IMG/VR virus record: IMGVR_UViG_3300010334_005710
Coordinates: 1 to 21,741 of that record
Source: a virus
Length of the DNA: 21,741 nt
Direction: 5' to 3' (one strand)
Part shown: in pieces, positions 7,611 to 14,272 of the stretch
Numbering within the stretch: position 1 is the first letter of the stretch
Layout of the letters: every line of letters begins with the position of its first letter
The notes under the pieces: model-generated
Seen by the model: only the letters and a program-made list of their open reading frames with translations
What the model was told of the DNA's origin: nothing
The model's database searches: none
Translations under genes and position numbers: made by a program

Positions 7611-8336
7611 ATGATTTTAGGAATATCTGGCAGAAAACAATCTGGAAAAAGCACAACTGGTAATTTTATTGTTTCTCTTTACCTATCTCGTCTTGGGATA
7701 TCAAAACAAGTTGATCTTGATATTGAAGGAAGAATTATAGTATCTGATTTATTTGGAGATACCACCTATCAGGGAGTATTAGATACGTCGGTTAGAAACA
7801 ATGACTTTATGCTTAACAAACTATATAATCTGTTAGACAAACATGTTAAAATATATAGTTTTGCAGATCCTCTCAAACAAGATATTTGCATGAATATTTT
7901 AGGTTTAACATATGAACAATGCTATGGTTCCGATGAAGAGAAGAATAGACTAACAGAATTAACTTGGCCAAATTCAACAGACAAGATGACATCAAGAGAC
8001 ATTATGCAATATGTCGGGACAGACATCTTTCGTAAGATGAAATCAGACGTCTGGGTATCTGCAACAATTAATAGGATAGATAAAGAAAAACCACAGCTTG
8101 CTCTTATTACAGATTGTAGATTTCCTAATGAGGTATCTAGCATCAAAGATGTTGGTGGTTATGTTATGAGACTAACTCGTAATCCATTCCATTCTGATCA
8201 TTTGAGTGAAATTATATTGGACGAACCCGGTTATGACTGGTCTAATTTTAATTACGTATGTCGTAATGACGATATGAGTATATATGATCAGTGTACAGAT
8301 ATTCAAAAATTTTTACAGGAGACTCTAACATCATAG
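7611..8336 (+). CDS. Deoxynucleoside monophosphate kinase (T4 gp1-like)
   Basis: A 241-residue P-loop kinase that phosphorylates dNMPs to dNDPs, recycling host DNA for viral synthesis. Residues 4-15 give the P-loop GISGRKQSGKST. Later motifs typical of phage dNMP kinases are SFADPLKQ, SRDIMQYVGTDIFRKM, DVWVSATI, ITDCRFPNEV with Asp and Arg, and an R-rich LTRNPFHSDH segment followed by E and a terminal N-rich stretch. Length matches the family (T4 gene 1 product is 241 residues). It starts 4 bases after the primase stop, without a clear Shine-Dalgarno sequence, so it is likely read through from the primase gene. Confidence 0.88.
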   Translation: MILGISGRKQSGKSTTGNFIVSLYLSRLGISKQVDLDIEGRIIVSDLFGDTTYQGVLDTSVRNNDFMLNKLYNLLDKHVKIYSFADPLKQDICMNILGLTYEQCYGSDEEKNRLTELTWPNSTDKMTSRDIMQYVGTDIFRKMKSDVWVSATINRIDKEKPQLALITDCRFPNEVSSIKDVGGYVMRLTRNPFHSDHLSEIILDEPGYDWSNFNYVCRNDDMSIYDQCTDIQKFLQETLTS

Positions 8337-9373
8337 TCACATACTTTAGAAGTTCTTCTTACAACACCCACAGTCTCTGCGAGCAGCAATATTTTCTCGA
8401 ATACGTTTTAGGCTATCGAGGTCCTTCTGGTCAAAAAGCTGATAAAGGAACGATTGTGCATAAGGTTCTAGAAATCTTGGCCGTTATCAAAAAAGCTCAA
8501 CAAGATAAACTATCGTCCATAGATGACGACGTTGTTGGCAAGCTAGATGTCAATAAATACGATTTAAATACTATTACAGAAAAAGTATATAAGCACTATT
8601 CTGAAGCAAGCTCCCATCATAAGTGGTCACCAAAGGATTACAAAGATTGTAGTGCTTGGGTATATAAGGCTATTGAGTTTAATGGAGGTATGTTTGACCC
8701 AAGAAATAGACACATCCTATGTCCTGAACAGCATTTTGATATTGAAATCAAAAAACCTTGGTCGGCCTATTCTTATGATACTCCAGAAGGCAAGCTCGAA
8801 GGAAATCTTGGAATAAAAGGAACCATCGATCTCATTACCCTTGTGGACGATAATACAATAGAAATAGTTGATTGGAAAACAGGACGAAGATTAGATTGGG
8901 CGACAGGCAAAGAAAAGACCCAGGAAAAACTAGAAAGTGATCCCCAGCTTAGAATTTATCATTATGCTATTAGTCATTTATATCCTCATATAAATCATAT
9001 TATTTTTTCTATCTACTTTATTAATGATGGTGGTCCATTTTCTATATGTTTTGATAAATCTGATTTACCCAAGACAGAAGAAATGTTACGTCAAAAATTT
9101 GAGATAGTAAAGAACACAAGAAAGCCCAGACTAAACAAAAGTTGGATGTGTACTAAATTATGCCATTTTGGAAAAACCACCTTTGATAATACTCATATAA
9201 CACCACAGATAGAATATAGAGAAAACCATACTTGTAATATGGGTTCTACTATGACCAAATGCGAACAAGTCAAACATGATATCGACTTGCATGGAATGAA
9301 TGCTGTGGTAGAACAGTACAAAAACCAGAACCACTCCTTTGGAAAATACAAGGCGCCAGGAAGCACAGAATGA
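8291..9373 (+). CDS. RecB/Cas4-like PD-(D/E)XK exonuclease
   Basis: A roughly 350-residue nuclease of the PDDEXK_1 family, probably trimming DNA ends for recombination. From a GTG at 8291 the numbering is: YFRSSSYNTHSLCEQQYFLEY near residues 18-38, KGTIVHKVLE (family motif GxxxHxxLE), GTIDLI with Asp180, EIVDWKTG with Glu191, Asp194 and Lys196, then DPQLRIYHYA (QxxxY motif). One N-terminal Cys and late MCTKLC and HTC cysteines could hold a 4Fe-4S cluster as in Cas4 and AddB. The family similarity begins about 14-16 residues after the GTG, so the true start may be an unusual codon near 8330-8336 (see findings). The stop overlaps the polymerase start as ATGA. Confidence 0.85.
   Translation: MYRYSKIFTGDSNIIVTYFRSSSYNTHSLCEQQYFLEYVLGYRGPSGQKADKGTIVHKVLEILAVIKKAQQDKLSSIDDDVVGKLDVNKYDLNTITEKVYKHYSEASSHHKWSPKDYKDCSAWVYKAIEFNGGMFDPRNRHILCPEQHFDIEIKKPWSAYSYDTPEGKLEGNLGIKGTIDLITLVDDNTIEIVDWKTGRRLDWATGKEKTQEKLESDPQLRIYHYAISHLYPHINHIIFSIYFINDGGPFSICFDKSDLPKTEEMLRQKFEIVKNTRKPRLNKSWMCTKLCHFGKTTFDNTHITPQIEYRENHTCNMGSTMTKCEQVKHDIDLHGMNAVVEQYKNQNHSFGKYKAPGSTE
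8317..8321 (+). promoter_or_regulatory. Ribosome binding site AGGAG for the RecB/Cas4-like gene
   Basis: A strong AGGAG lies inside the end of the dNMP kinase gene. It is followed, in the nuclease reading frame, by ATC at 8330, ATA at 8333 and GTC at 8336, but no ATG, GTG or TTG. The ATA overlaps the kinase stop TAG as ATAG. The site fits translation starting here much better than at the GTG at 8291, which lies upstream of it. Confidence 0.5.
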
Positions 9374-11238
9374 AAAATTACGTTCCCCTTCACGCACATT
9401 CTCACTACAGTTTATTGGATGGACTAAGTAAGCCAGCTAAAATGGCTGAAAGGTGTTCAAAAATTAATGTTAAGTCTTGTGCATTAACAGACCATGGAAC
9501 AATAGCTGGTACGGTTCAATTTTTCCAAGCTATGAAAGCAAAAGGAATCAAGCCCATATTGGGTTGTGAACTTTACATTAGCCAGCAAGACTCTCAAATT
9601 AAGACCAAAGAAAATAGCGATCTTAGTCATTTTATTTTATTGGCAAAGAATAAGACGGGGTGGTTCAATTTAATCAAGATCATATCTGAAACAAATAAGC
9701 CAGAAAATTTTTATCACAAACCAAGAATTAGCTTTGATAGACTAAAACCATTTCTAGATGGTAATTTAATAGGATTCTCTGGTCATCTTGGATCAACAAT
9801 AGCAGATGCTATACAAGCAGATCCAGACAATGCTATGAAGATAGGAGCAGAACATGTATCGTATATGAAGGATTTGTTTGGAGATAATTACTTTCTCGAA
9901 AGTCAACTAATGGATAGAGAAAGTACTCCGGAACAAATAGAGCTAACAAATATCATAAGAAGGCTTGGAAGTAATACCAACACAAAGATTATCTGTACCC
10001 CAGATGCTCATTATTGCGAAAAAGAAGATGCTGTTGATCAGCGTATTCTTCTGTGCAATAACTTAAAAACAACATTAACAGAGATTAACAAAAAGATGTT
10101 AAATAACGAAAGCATTCCAATGGGCTGCTTTTTTAAATCGGACAACTTTCATATTTTATCTCCAGAAGAAATAGCACTGCTACACACAGAAGACGAAATA
10201 GAGAATACTAATTATGTAGATAGTTTATGTGAAGATTATGATATTTTGCACAAGCCGATGCTACCTCCATTTTCTTGTCCAAATAATATTAATCCTGACG
10301 AATACCTAAGAGAACTTTGCAGAAAAGGATGGAAAGAGAAAATAGCCAATAATATAGATAAAGAAGACCAACAACAATATATTGATCGTATTAAATATGA
10401 ATTGGATATTTTACAGGGCGCTGACTTGTCTAGCTACTTTTTGATCGTTGGAGATATCGTGAACAAGGTTCGCCTTGAGCACTGGCTCCCTGGCCCCGGT
10501 AGAGGCTCTGCTGCGGGTTGTCTCGTCTCGTATTTAATTGGTATTACCTCCATTGACCCGATCAAGTATAATTTAATTTTCGAAAGATTTTACAATTCTG
10601 GCCGAAATACAAAAGACCGTATTTCCATGCCAGATATTGATGTTGACGTTCCAATTAATAAGAGAGAGTATATTATCGAATATATTAAATCAAAATACGG
10701 CCATGATAAAGTTTCACAAATGATAACTTTTAACACCATGAAGGGAAGAGGGGCCTTAAAAGAAGTATTAAGAGTTTATGGAAACATAACATTTGATGAA
10801 ATGAATAGAATTACTAAATATATCCCAGACGAAGCAAAAATCGCAGACGAACTGCAAGAAATGAAAGAAGATACCGGAGAAGCATCCATTCTACGATGGG
10901 CACTAGAAAACAATGTTGACAAGCTCAAGGAATGGTGCTATATTGATGATAACAACGAATTGTCCGGACCCCTTGCCAAAAGATTTGAGCAAGCTATAAG
11001 ATTAGAGGGCACAAAGTCCAATCAATCCAAACATGCTGCTGGTGTAGTTATTAGTAGTCAAAATTTGGGTTCTGTGTGTCCAATGGTATATGATTCAAAA
11101 AACAAACAGTTGATAGCTGGTATGGAGATGCAGGATTTAGAAGCATTGGGTATTATTAAGTTCGATGTTTTGGGCATAGCCATGTTAGATAAAATTATGA
11201 ATATATCAGAATATCTTAAAAACGGAGAGTCAATATGA
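9370..11238 (+). CDS. dnaE: DNA polymerase III alpha, N-terminal half (PHP, palm, thumb)
   Basis: A 622-residue protein equivalent to the first half of bacterial DnaE. The PHP domain (about 1-260) keeps likely metal ligands: HAHSH at 8-12, TDHG at 40-43, CELY, HFILL and PDAHY. The palm carries PGPGRGSAAG, which binds the incoming nucleotide, and MPDIDVDV with catalytic Asp422 and Asp424. The third catalytic Asp is Asp599 in KFDVLGI. Translation then stops at 622, before the fingers. The start has AGGAA at 9358-9362 and overlaps the nuclease stop as ATGA. The rest of the enzyme is encoded at 12111-13739. No intein motif (N-terminal Cys block or C-terminal His-Asn) is present, so the parts presumably assemble non-covalently. 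Confidence 0.93.
   Translation: MKNYVPLHAHSHYSLLDGLSKPAKMAERCSKINVKSCALTDHGTIAGTVQFFQAMKAKGIKPILGCELYISQQDSQIKTKENSDLSHFILLAKNKTGWFNLIKIISETNKPENFYHKPRISFDRLKPFLDGNLIGFSGHLGSTIADAIQADPDNAMKIGAEHVSYMKDLFGDNYFLESQLMDRESTPEQIELTNIIRRLGSNTNTKIICTPDAHYCEKEDAVDQRILLCNNLKTTLTEINKKMLNNESIPMGCFFKSDNFHILSPEEIALLHTEDEIENTNYVDSLCEDYDILHKPMLPPFSCPNNINPDEYLRELCRKGWKEKIANNIDKEDQQQYIDRIKYELDILQGADLSSYFLIVGDIVNKVRLEHWLPGPGRGSAAGCLVSYLIGITSIDPIKYNLIFERFYNSGRNTKDRISMPDIDVDVPINKREYIIEYIKSKYGHDKVSQMITFNTMKGRGALKEVLRVYGNITFDEMNRITKYIPDEAKIADELQEMKEDTGEASILRWALENNVDKLKEWCYIDDNNELSGPLAKRFEQAIRLEGTKSNQSKHAAGVVISSQNLGSVCPMVYDSKNKQLIAGMEMQDLEALGIIKFDVLGIAMLDKIMNISEYLKNGESI
10459..10482 (+). other. Hairpin with TTCG loop in a GC-rich patch of dnaE
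   Basis: GTG (10459-10461) pairs with CAC (10480-10482) and CAAGG (10464-10468) with CCTTG (10473-10477) around a TTCG loop, with an AA/AG internal loop between the stems. The hairpin lies at the start of a stretch, to about 10560, that is notably richer in G and C than the surrounding gene. It may be chance within a conserved coding region; an RNA role is not shown. Confidence 0.35.
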
Positions 11239-11417
11239 CAAACATAGTAAAAAAAATGCAAGACGTTCAGATAGGAGAGAGATTTACTGTAGCTGGAACA
11301 GAATATATTAAGACCAACGAAATCAGAGTTACTTGTTGTAAATCAATTAACTGTGAAGTGGTTGGTAATGCTGATGCTAAAACCTATTTTTCACCGGAAA
11401 TGGATGTAAATGGCTAA
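11235..11417 (+). CDS. Small unknown protein between the polymerase halves
   Basis: A 60-residue protein with ATGA overlap to the first polymerase gene and GGAGAG about 6 bases upstream of the start, so it is very likely translated. It seems to be a small beta protein: IGERFTVAGTEYIKT, then RVTCCKSINCEVV with three cysteines close together, then TYFSPEMDV at the end. Its stop overlaps the exonuclease gene by 8 bases. No function is recognised. Being translated in strict coupling between polymerase and proofreader suggests a part in the polymerase complex, possibly a theta-like or assembly factor, but this is inference from place alone. Confidence 0.65.
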   Translation: MTNIVKKMQDVQIGERFTVAGTEYIKTNEIRVTCCKSINCEVVGNADAKTYFSPEMDVNG

Positions 11418-12105
11418 TTTTCAAAAATTGTGTGTGTTTGATCTGGAAACTGACGGGGTCAATCCAGATAAGTGTAGCCCAGTACAAATAGCTGCTATTA
11501 TGGTTGATCCTATGAAGTTGGAGATTGTTAAGAACTCCGAGTTCAATATTAACCTAAAACCAGAGGTTCTACAAGACAATGCAGACTATGACTATAACGA
11601 TAGTGATGTATTAGATTTTCATGCTAAGGTAAGAAATTCTACCAAAGCAGAAATTTTAAAGAGTTGGTCAGGATATCAAAAACAAGATAATGGTTGGAAA
11701 GCTTTTGTTTCATATTTAGACATGTATCATACTAGAGCTAGTAAAAAGTCTTGTTTTAGTGCTCCCATAGCTGCTGGCTACAATATTAATAGATTTGACC
11801 TTAGAATTATAGACAGATTAAGTGTCAAATATAATAATGTAAATAAAGAGGGTCGATCCTCATTATTTTATCCCAGAGACGTACTAGATCTCATGAATGT
11901 GATGTTCTACTGGTTTGAGGGAAGTAATGAGCTTAAGAACTATACTTTAGATCATGTTAGAGAGTATTTTGGATTAAGTACCGAAGGATCACACGATGCT
12001 CTAAAAGATGTTCAGGATACTGCAGAATTAGTAATTAGGTTTCTAAAGTTACACAGGAAACTGTCGGATAAAATTACATTTAAAGGATCTTTTGCGAAAA
12101 CTTAA
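11410..12105 (+). CDS. dnaQ: DnaQ-like 3'-5' proofreading exonuclease
   Basis: A 231-residue DEDDh exonuclease, expected to remove misincorporated nucleotides. Exo I is FDLETDG with Asp11 and Glu13; Exo II is YNINRFD with Asp130; Exo III is GSHDALKDVQDTA with His195 and Asp200. All four carboxylates and the catalytic His are present. Compared with bacterial epsilon (about 243 residues) there is no extended C-terminal alpha-binding tail, and about 60 residues with acidic and helical content are inserted between Exo I and Exo II. It is encoded between the two polymerase genes and 5 bases before the second, which fits its being the proofreading partner of that enzyme. RNase T-like activity on RNA is the main alternative. 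Confidence 0.92.
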   Translation: MANFQKLCVFDLETDGVNPDKCSPVQIAAIMVDPMKLEIVKNSEFNINLKPEVLQDNADYDYNDSDVLDFHAKVRNSTKAEILKSWSGYQKQDNGWKAFVSYLDMYHTRASKKSCFSAPIAAGYNINRFDLRIIDRLSVKYNNVNKEGRSSLFYPRDVLDLMNVMFYWFEGSNELKNYTLDHVREYFGLSTEGSHDALKDVQDTAELVIRFLKLHRKLSDKITFKGSFAKT

Positions 12106-12110
12106 AACTT

Positions 12111-13739
12111 ATGTCTGAATATTTAGCTTTTGATTGTGGTTGTAGATTTCCTGTTGAGAGAATTGCTAATGGTAAAACCTCCATTGACTTTAATCCAACA
12201 ATTGAGTCTATGAATTTGGAGTGTAGAAAAACATGGGATCTTATTTCTACTGGTAATACAAAAGGATGTTTTCAGTTAGAGTCTAGGCTCGGACAAGCCA
12301 TGGCTAAAAAACTCAAACCAGAAAATATTGAACAGCTATCAGCCCTAATTAGTATTTTAAGACCAGGATGTTTGGAAGCTATTAGAGATGGTAAGAGCGT
12401 TTCAAACCATTATATAGATAAAAAGAATGGACAAGAAAGTATTGACTATTTTCATCCCAGTTTAGAAAAAGCCCTACAAACGACTTATGGGGAAATGATT
12501 TATCAAGAACAGTCTATGGAGATAGCTCAAACCATAGCTGGTTTTGATCTCAAAGAAGCAGACATGCTAAGAAAAGCCATTGGCAAGAAAAAACCAGAAG
12601 AAATGGCCAAGGTTAAGTCTAAATTTTTAGATGGTGTCAAACAGACAAAGATTGTTTCAAGCGATCAAGCAGAAGAAATATTCGGATGGATAGAAAAAAG
12701 TCAGAGATACTCCTTCAATAAGTCCCATGCTGTATCATATGCCATAAACGGCTATTTATCAGCATATGCAAAAGCTCATTTTCCTAAGATATTTTTTGCT
12801 GCATATTTAAAATTTGCTAAGGATAAAATAGATCCTCAACAAGAAATCAAAGAGTTAATTCGTAATGCTAGCGAAATGGATATTAACGTTTGTATTCCTG
12901 ATCTAAGAAACCTTAATGAGTTTTTTGTTATAAAAGAGCAGAATATTTATTTTGGCCTTACCGATATTAAAGGGGTGGGTTCTTCTGTCTTTAATAAGCT
13001 CATAGAGATTACCCAGGATATGGATTTAACCAAACTTAACTGGGTTCAACTATGTGGTAAAATTTTAATGAATATTAACTCTACAGCAGCTAAAGCCCTC
13101 ATTGGAGGAGGAGCTTTGGACTATACTAAAAAAAGTAGAACCGAAATGCTTTTTGAGTATGATATTATGTCAGGATTAACAAAAAAAGAGCTAGAACAGT
13201 TTATGTCTTATTCTGATAGTGAGAATACAACCAACCTAAAGCAGTGCCTATCTCACCTGTGTGATAATGGCACAAAAATAAATAAAAACCGTAAACAAAA
13301 TTTGGCTGGTTTATTAGAATTATTAAATAATCCACCATATTCTTTGATGGATAAAATAGAGTGGTTATCTGATACAGAAAGTCAGCTTTTGGGAGCCTCG
13401 ATAACCTGCTCAAAGCTAGATACTTATGATATTAGCATGACCAATATGGATTGTAAAACATATAAAAATACCTATATAGATAAAAATATTATTCTTGCTG
13501 GAGAGATAACCAATATTAATGTTGTCAAAACTAAAAAAGGTAAAAATCCAGGACAAGAGATGGCATTTCTAACTATAGAAGATGGTGGTGGCATGTTAGA
13601 TTCTGTTGTTCTATTTCCAGAAAAGTGGGCAGAATACAAACACCATCTATTTGAAAGCAATATTCTCATTTTTGTTGGCAGTAAAACTAAAAACAAAGAT
13701 GCGTTTGTGGTGGAAAAGTGTTTTATACCGAAGTCTTGA
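12111..13739 (+). CDS. dnaE: DNA polymerase III alpha, C-terminal half (fingers, HhH, OB)
   Basis: A 542-residue protein equivalent to the second half of DnaE; with the first half it totals 1164 residues, close to the 1160 of E. coli. The fingers include GCFQLES at 52-58, LRPG, YQEQSM, AIGKKKPEEMAK and FNKSHA at 202-207. A helix-hairpin-helix follows (DIKGVGSS, about 285-292) and an OB fold (from about 459, IILAGEITN, to SVVLFPEKW). The N-terminus carries about 40 residues with CGC at 9-11 and Cys38 that have no counterpart in E. coli DnaE. No Shine-Dalgarno sequence precedes the ATG, so it may depend on reinitiation after the exonuclease gene. A clear clamp-binding motif was not found. It holds no catalytic Asp and must join the first half to work. 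Confidence 0.92.
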   Translation: MSEYLAFDCGCRFPVERIANGKTSIDFNPTIESMNLECRKTWDLISTGNTKGCFQLESRLGQAMAKKLKPENIEQLSALISILRPGCLEAIRDGKSVSNHYIDKKNGQESIDYFHPSLEKALQTTYGEMIYQEQSMEIAQTIAGFDLKEADMLRKAIGKKKPEEMAKVKSKFLDGVKQTKIVSSDQAEEIFGWIEKSQRYSFNKSHAVSYAINGYLSAYAKAHFPKIFFAAYLKFAKDKIDPQQEIKELIRNASEMDINVCIPDLRNLNEFFVIKEQNIYFGLTDIKGVGSSVFNKLIEITQDMDLTKLNWVQLCGKILMNINSTAAKALIGGGALDYTKKSRTEMLFEYDIMSGLTKKELEQFMSYSDSENTTNLKQCLSHLCDNGTKINKNRKQNLAGLLELLNNPPYSLMDKIEWLSDTESQLLGASITCSKLDTYDISMTNMDCKTYKNTYIDKNIILAGEITNINVVKTKKGKNPGQEMAFLTIEDGGGMLDSVVLFPEKWAEYKHHLFESNILIFVGSKTKNKDAFVVEKCFIPKS

Positions 13740-13764
13740 CTTTGGTAAGGTCGGCTGGTATTAT
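13736..13764 (+). promoter_or_regulatory. Sigma70-type promoter for ssb
   Basis: A -35 hexamer TTGACT (13736-13741) and a -10 hexamer TATTAT (13759-13764) are separated by exactly 17 bases; each matches the bacterial consensus at five of six positions. The -35 box overlaps the TGA stop of the polymerase gene. Transcription should begin near 13770, leaving a leader of about 35 bases with a strong ribosome binding site. Confidence 0.7.
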
Positions 13765-13792
13765 ATCGTGTTGTTGTCAATTAAACTTTTTG

Positions 13793-13798
13793 AAGGAG
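13793..13798 (+). promoter_or_regulatory. Ribosome binding site of ssb
   Basis: AAGGAG lies 7 bases before the ATG at 13806. It is the best Shine-Dalgarno site in the window and fits high SSB production. Confidence 0.75.
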
Positions 13799-13805
13799 AA
13801 GACAG

Positions 13806-14183
13806 ATGAATATTACTATTCTAAGAGGAAATTTGGCTCGTGATCCTGAGCTCAGAGTTGTTAATACTAACGGGAAACAAACTTCTGTAGTTAATTTTAC
13901 AGTTGCTGTATCTAGAGAGTATACCAAGTCGAATGGGGAAAAAGATAAAGTGGCTTCTTTTATTAACTGTGAAGCCTGGGATACTGGGGCTGATATTATA
14001 AGTTCTTCTTTTAAGAAGGGCGACCTAGTCTTGGTAGAAGGTTCTCTTAGGAATGATTCTTGGGAAAAGGACGGAGTTAAGCATAGTAGCTTAAAGGTTA
14101 GGGTCAATAATTTTTCAAAGATCACAAAGCTAAGCAAGCCCTCAAAGGCTCAATCAGAAGAAGTTGAAACTGTAAACTTCTGA
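13806..14183 (+). CDS. ssb: Single-stranded DNA-binding protein
   Basis: A 125-residue OB-fold protein of the bacterial SSB family that coats single-stranded DNA at the fork. The N-terminus MNITILRGNLARDPELR is the family opening; NFTVAVSREYTK, FINCEAWDT, FKKGDLVLVEGSLRNDSW follow in the usual order. The C-terminal tail (after about residue 108) is short and ends EEVETVNF, an acidic stretch with a terminal Phe but not the usual DDIPF, so any docking to partner proteins could differ from that of the host SSB. It has its own promoter, strong ribosome binding site and terminator, suggesting production independent of the polymerase operon. Confidence 0.93.
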   Translation: MNITILRGNLARDPELRVVNTNGKQTSVVNFTVAVSREYTKSNGEKDKVASFINCEAWDTGADIISSSFKKGDLVLVEGSLRNDSWEKDGVKHSSLKVRVNNFSKITKLSKPSKAQSEEVETVNF

Positions 14184-14208
14184 TCTATTTACAAAGATGC
14201 AACATATC

Positions 14209-14228
14209 GGGGGCGAAAGCCCCCTTTT
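14209..14228 (+). terminator. Intrinsic terminator after ssb
   Basis: GGGGGC (14209-14214), a GAAA tetraloop and GCCCCC (14219-14224) form a six-base-pair GC stem, followed directly by TTTT and a T-rich tract. It ends the ssb unit and separates replication genes from the sugar-transfer cassette. Immediately downstream bases 14229-14272 contain only a poor promoter match (TTGTCC, TATCTT), so how the cassette is transcribed is unclear. Confidence 0.92.
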
Positions 14229-14272
14229 GTTGTCCTTTCATTTTTTAATCCTATCTTTTAAAAAACTCCCAT

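Noticed and set aside
11239-12110. A group I or II intron between the polymerase halves
   Set aside because: The interval is fully occupied by two well-supported genes with overlaps and has no space for intron core sequence; the two halves each have their own start and stop codons.
9370-13739. An intein or trans-splicing intein joining the two polymerase halves
   Set aside because: Neither half ends or begins with intein sequence: no Cys-rich first block after the N-half and no His-Asn before a Cys/Ser in the C-half. The C-half starts with its own ATG.
13606-13809. A 67-codon + strand frame crossing the polymerase end and ssb start
   Set aside because: It is out of frame with the OB fold of the polymerase and runs through the ssb promoter; no sign of its own translation signal.
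13781-14137. A 118-codon open frame on the - strand opposite ssb
   Set aside because: It lies antisense to ssb, shows no protein family pattern and its length follows from the codon bias of the + strand gene.
14230-14257. A promoter (TTGTCC, TATCTT) for the sugar cassette
   Set aside because: Each hexamer matches at only four of six positions, the spacing is 16, and the sequence is mostly T-rich terminator tail. I do not call it.
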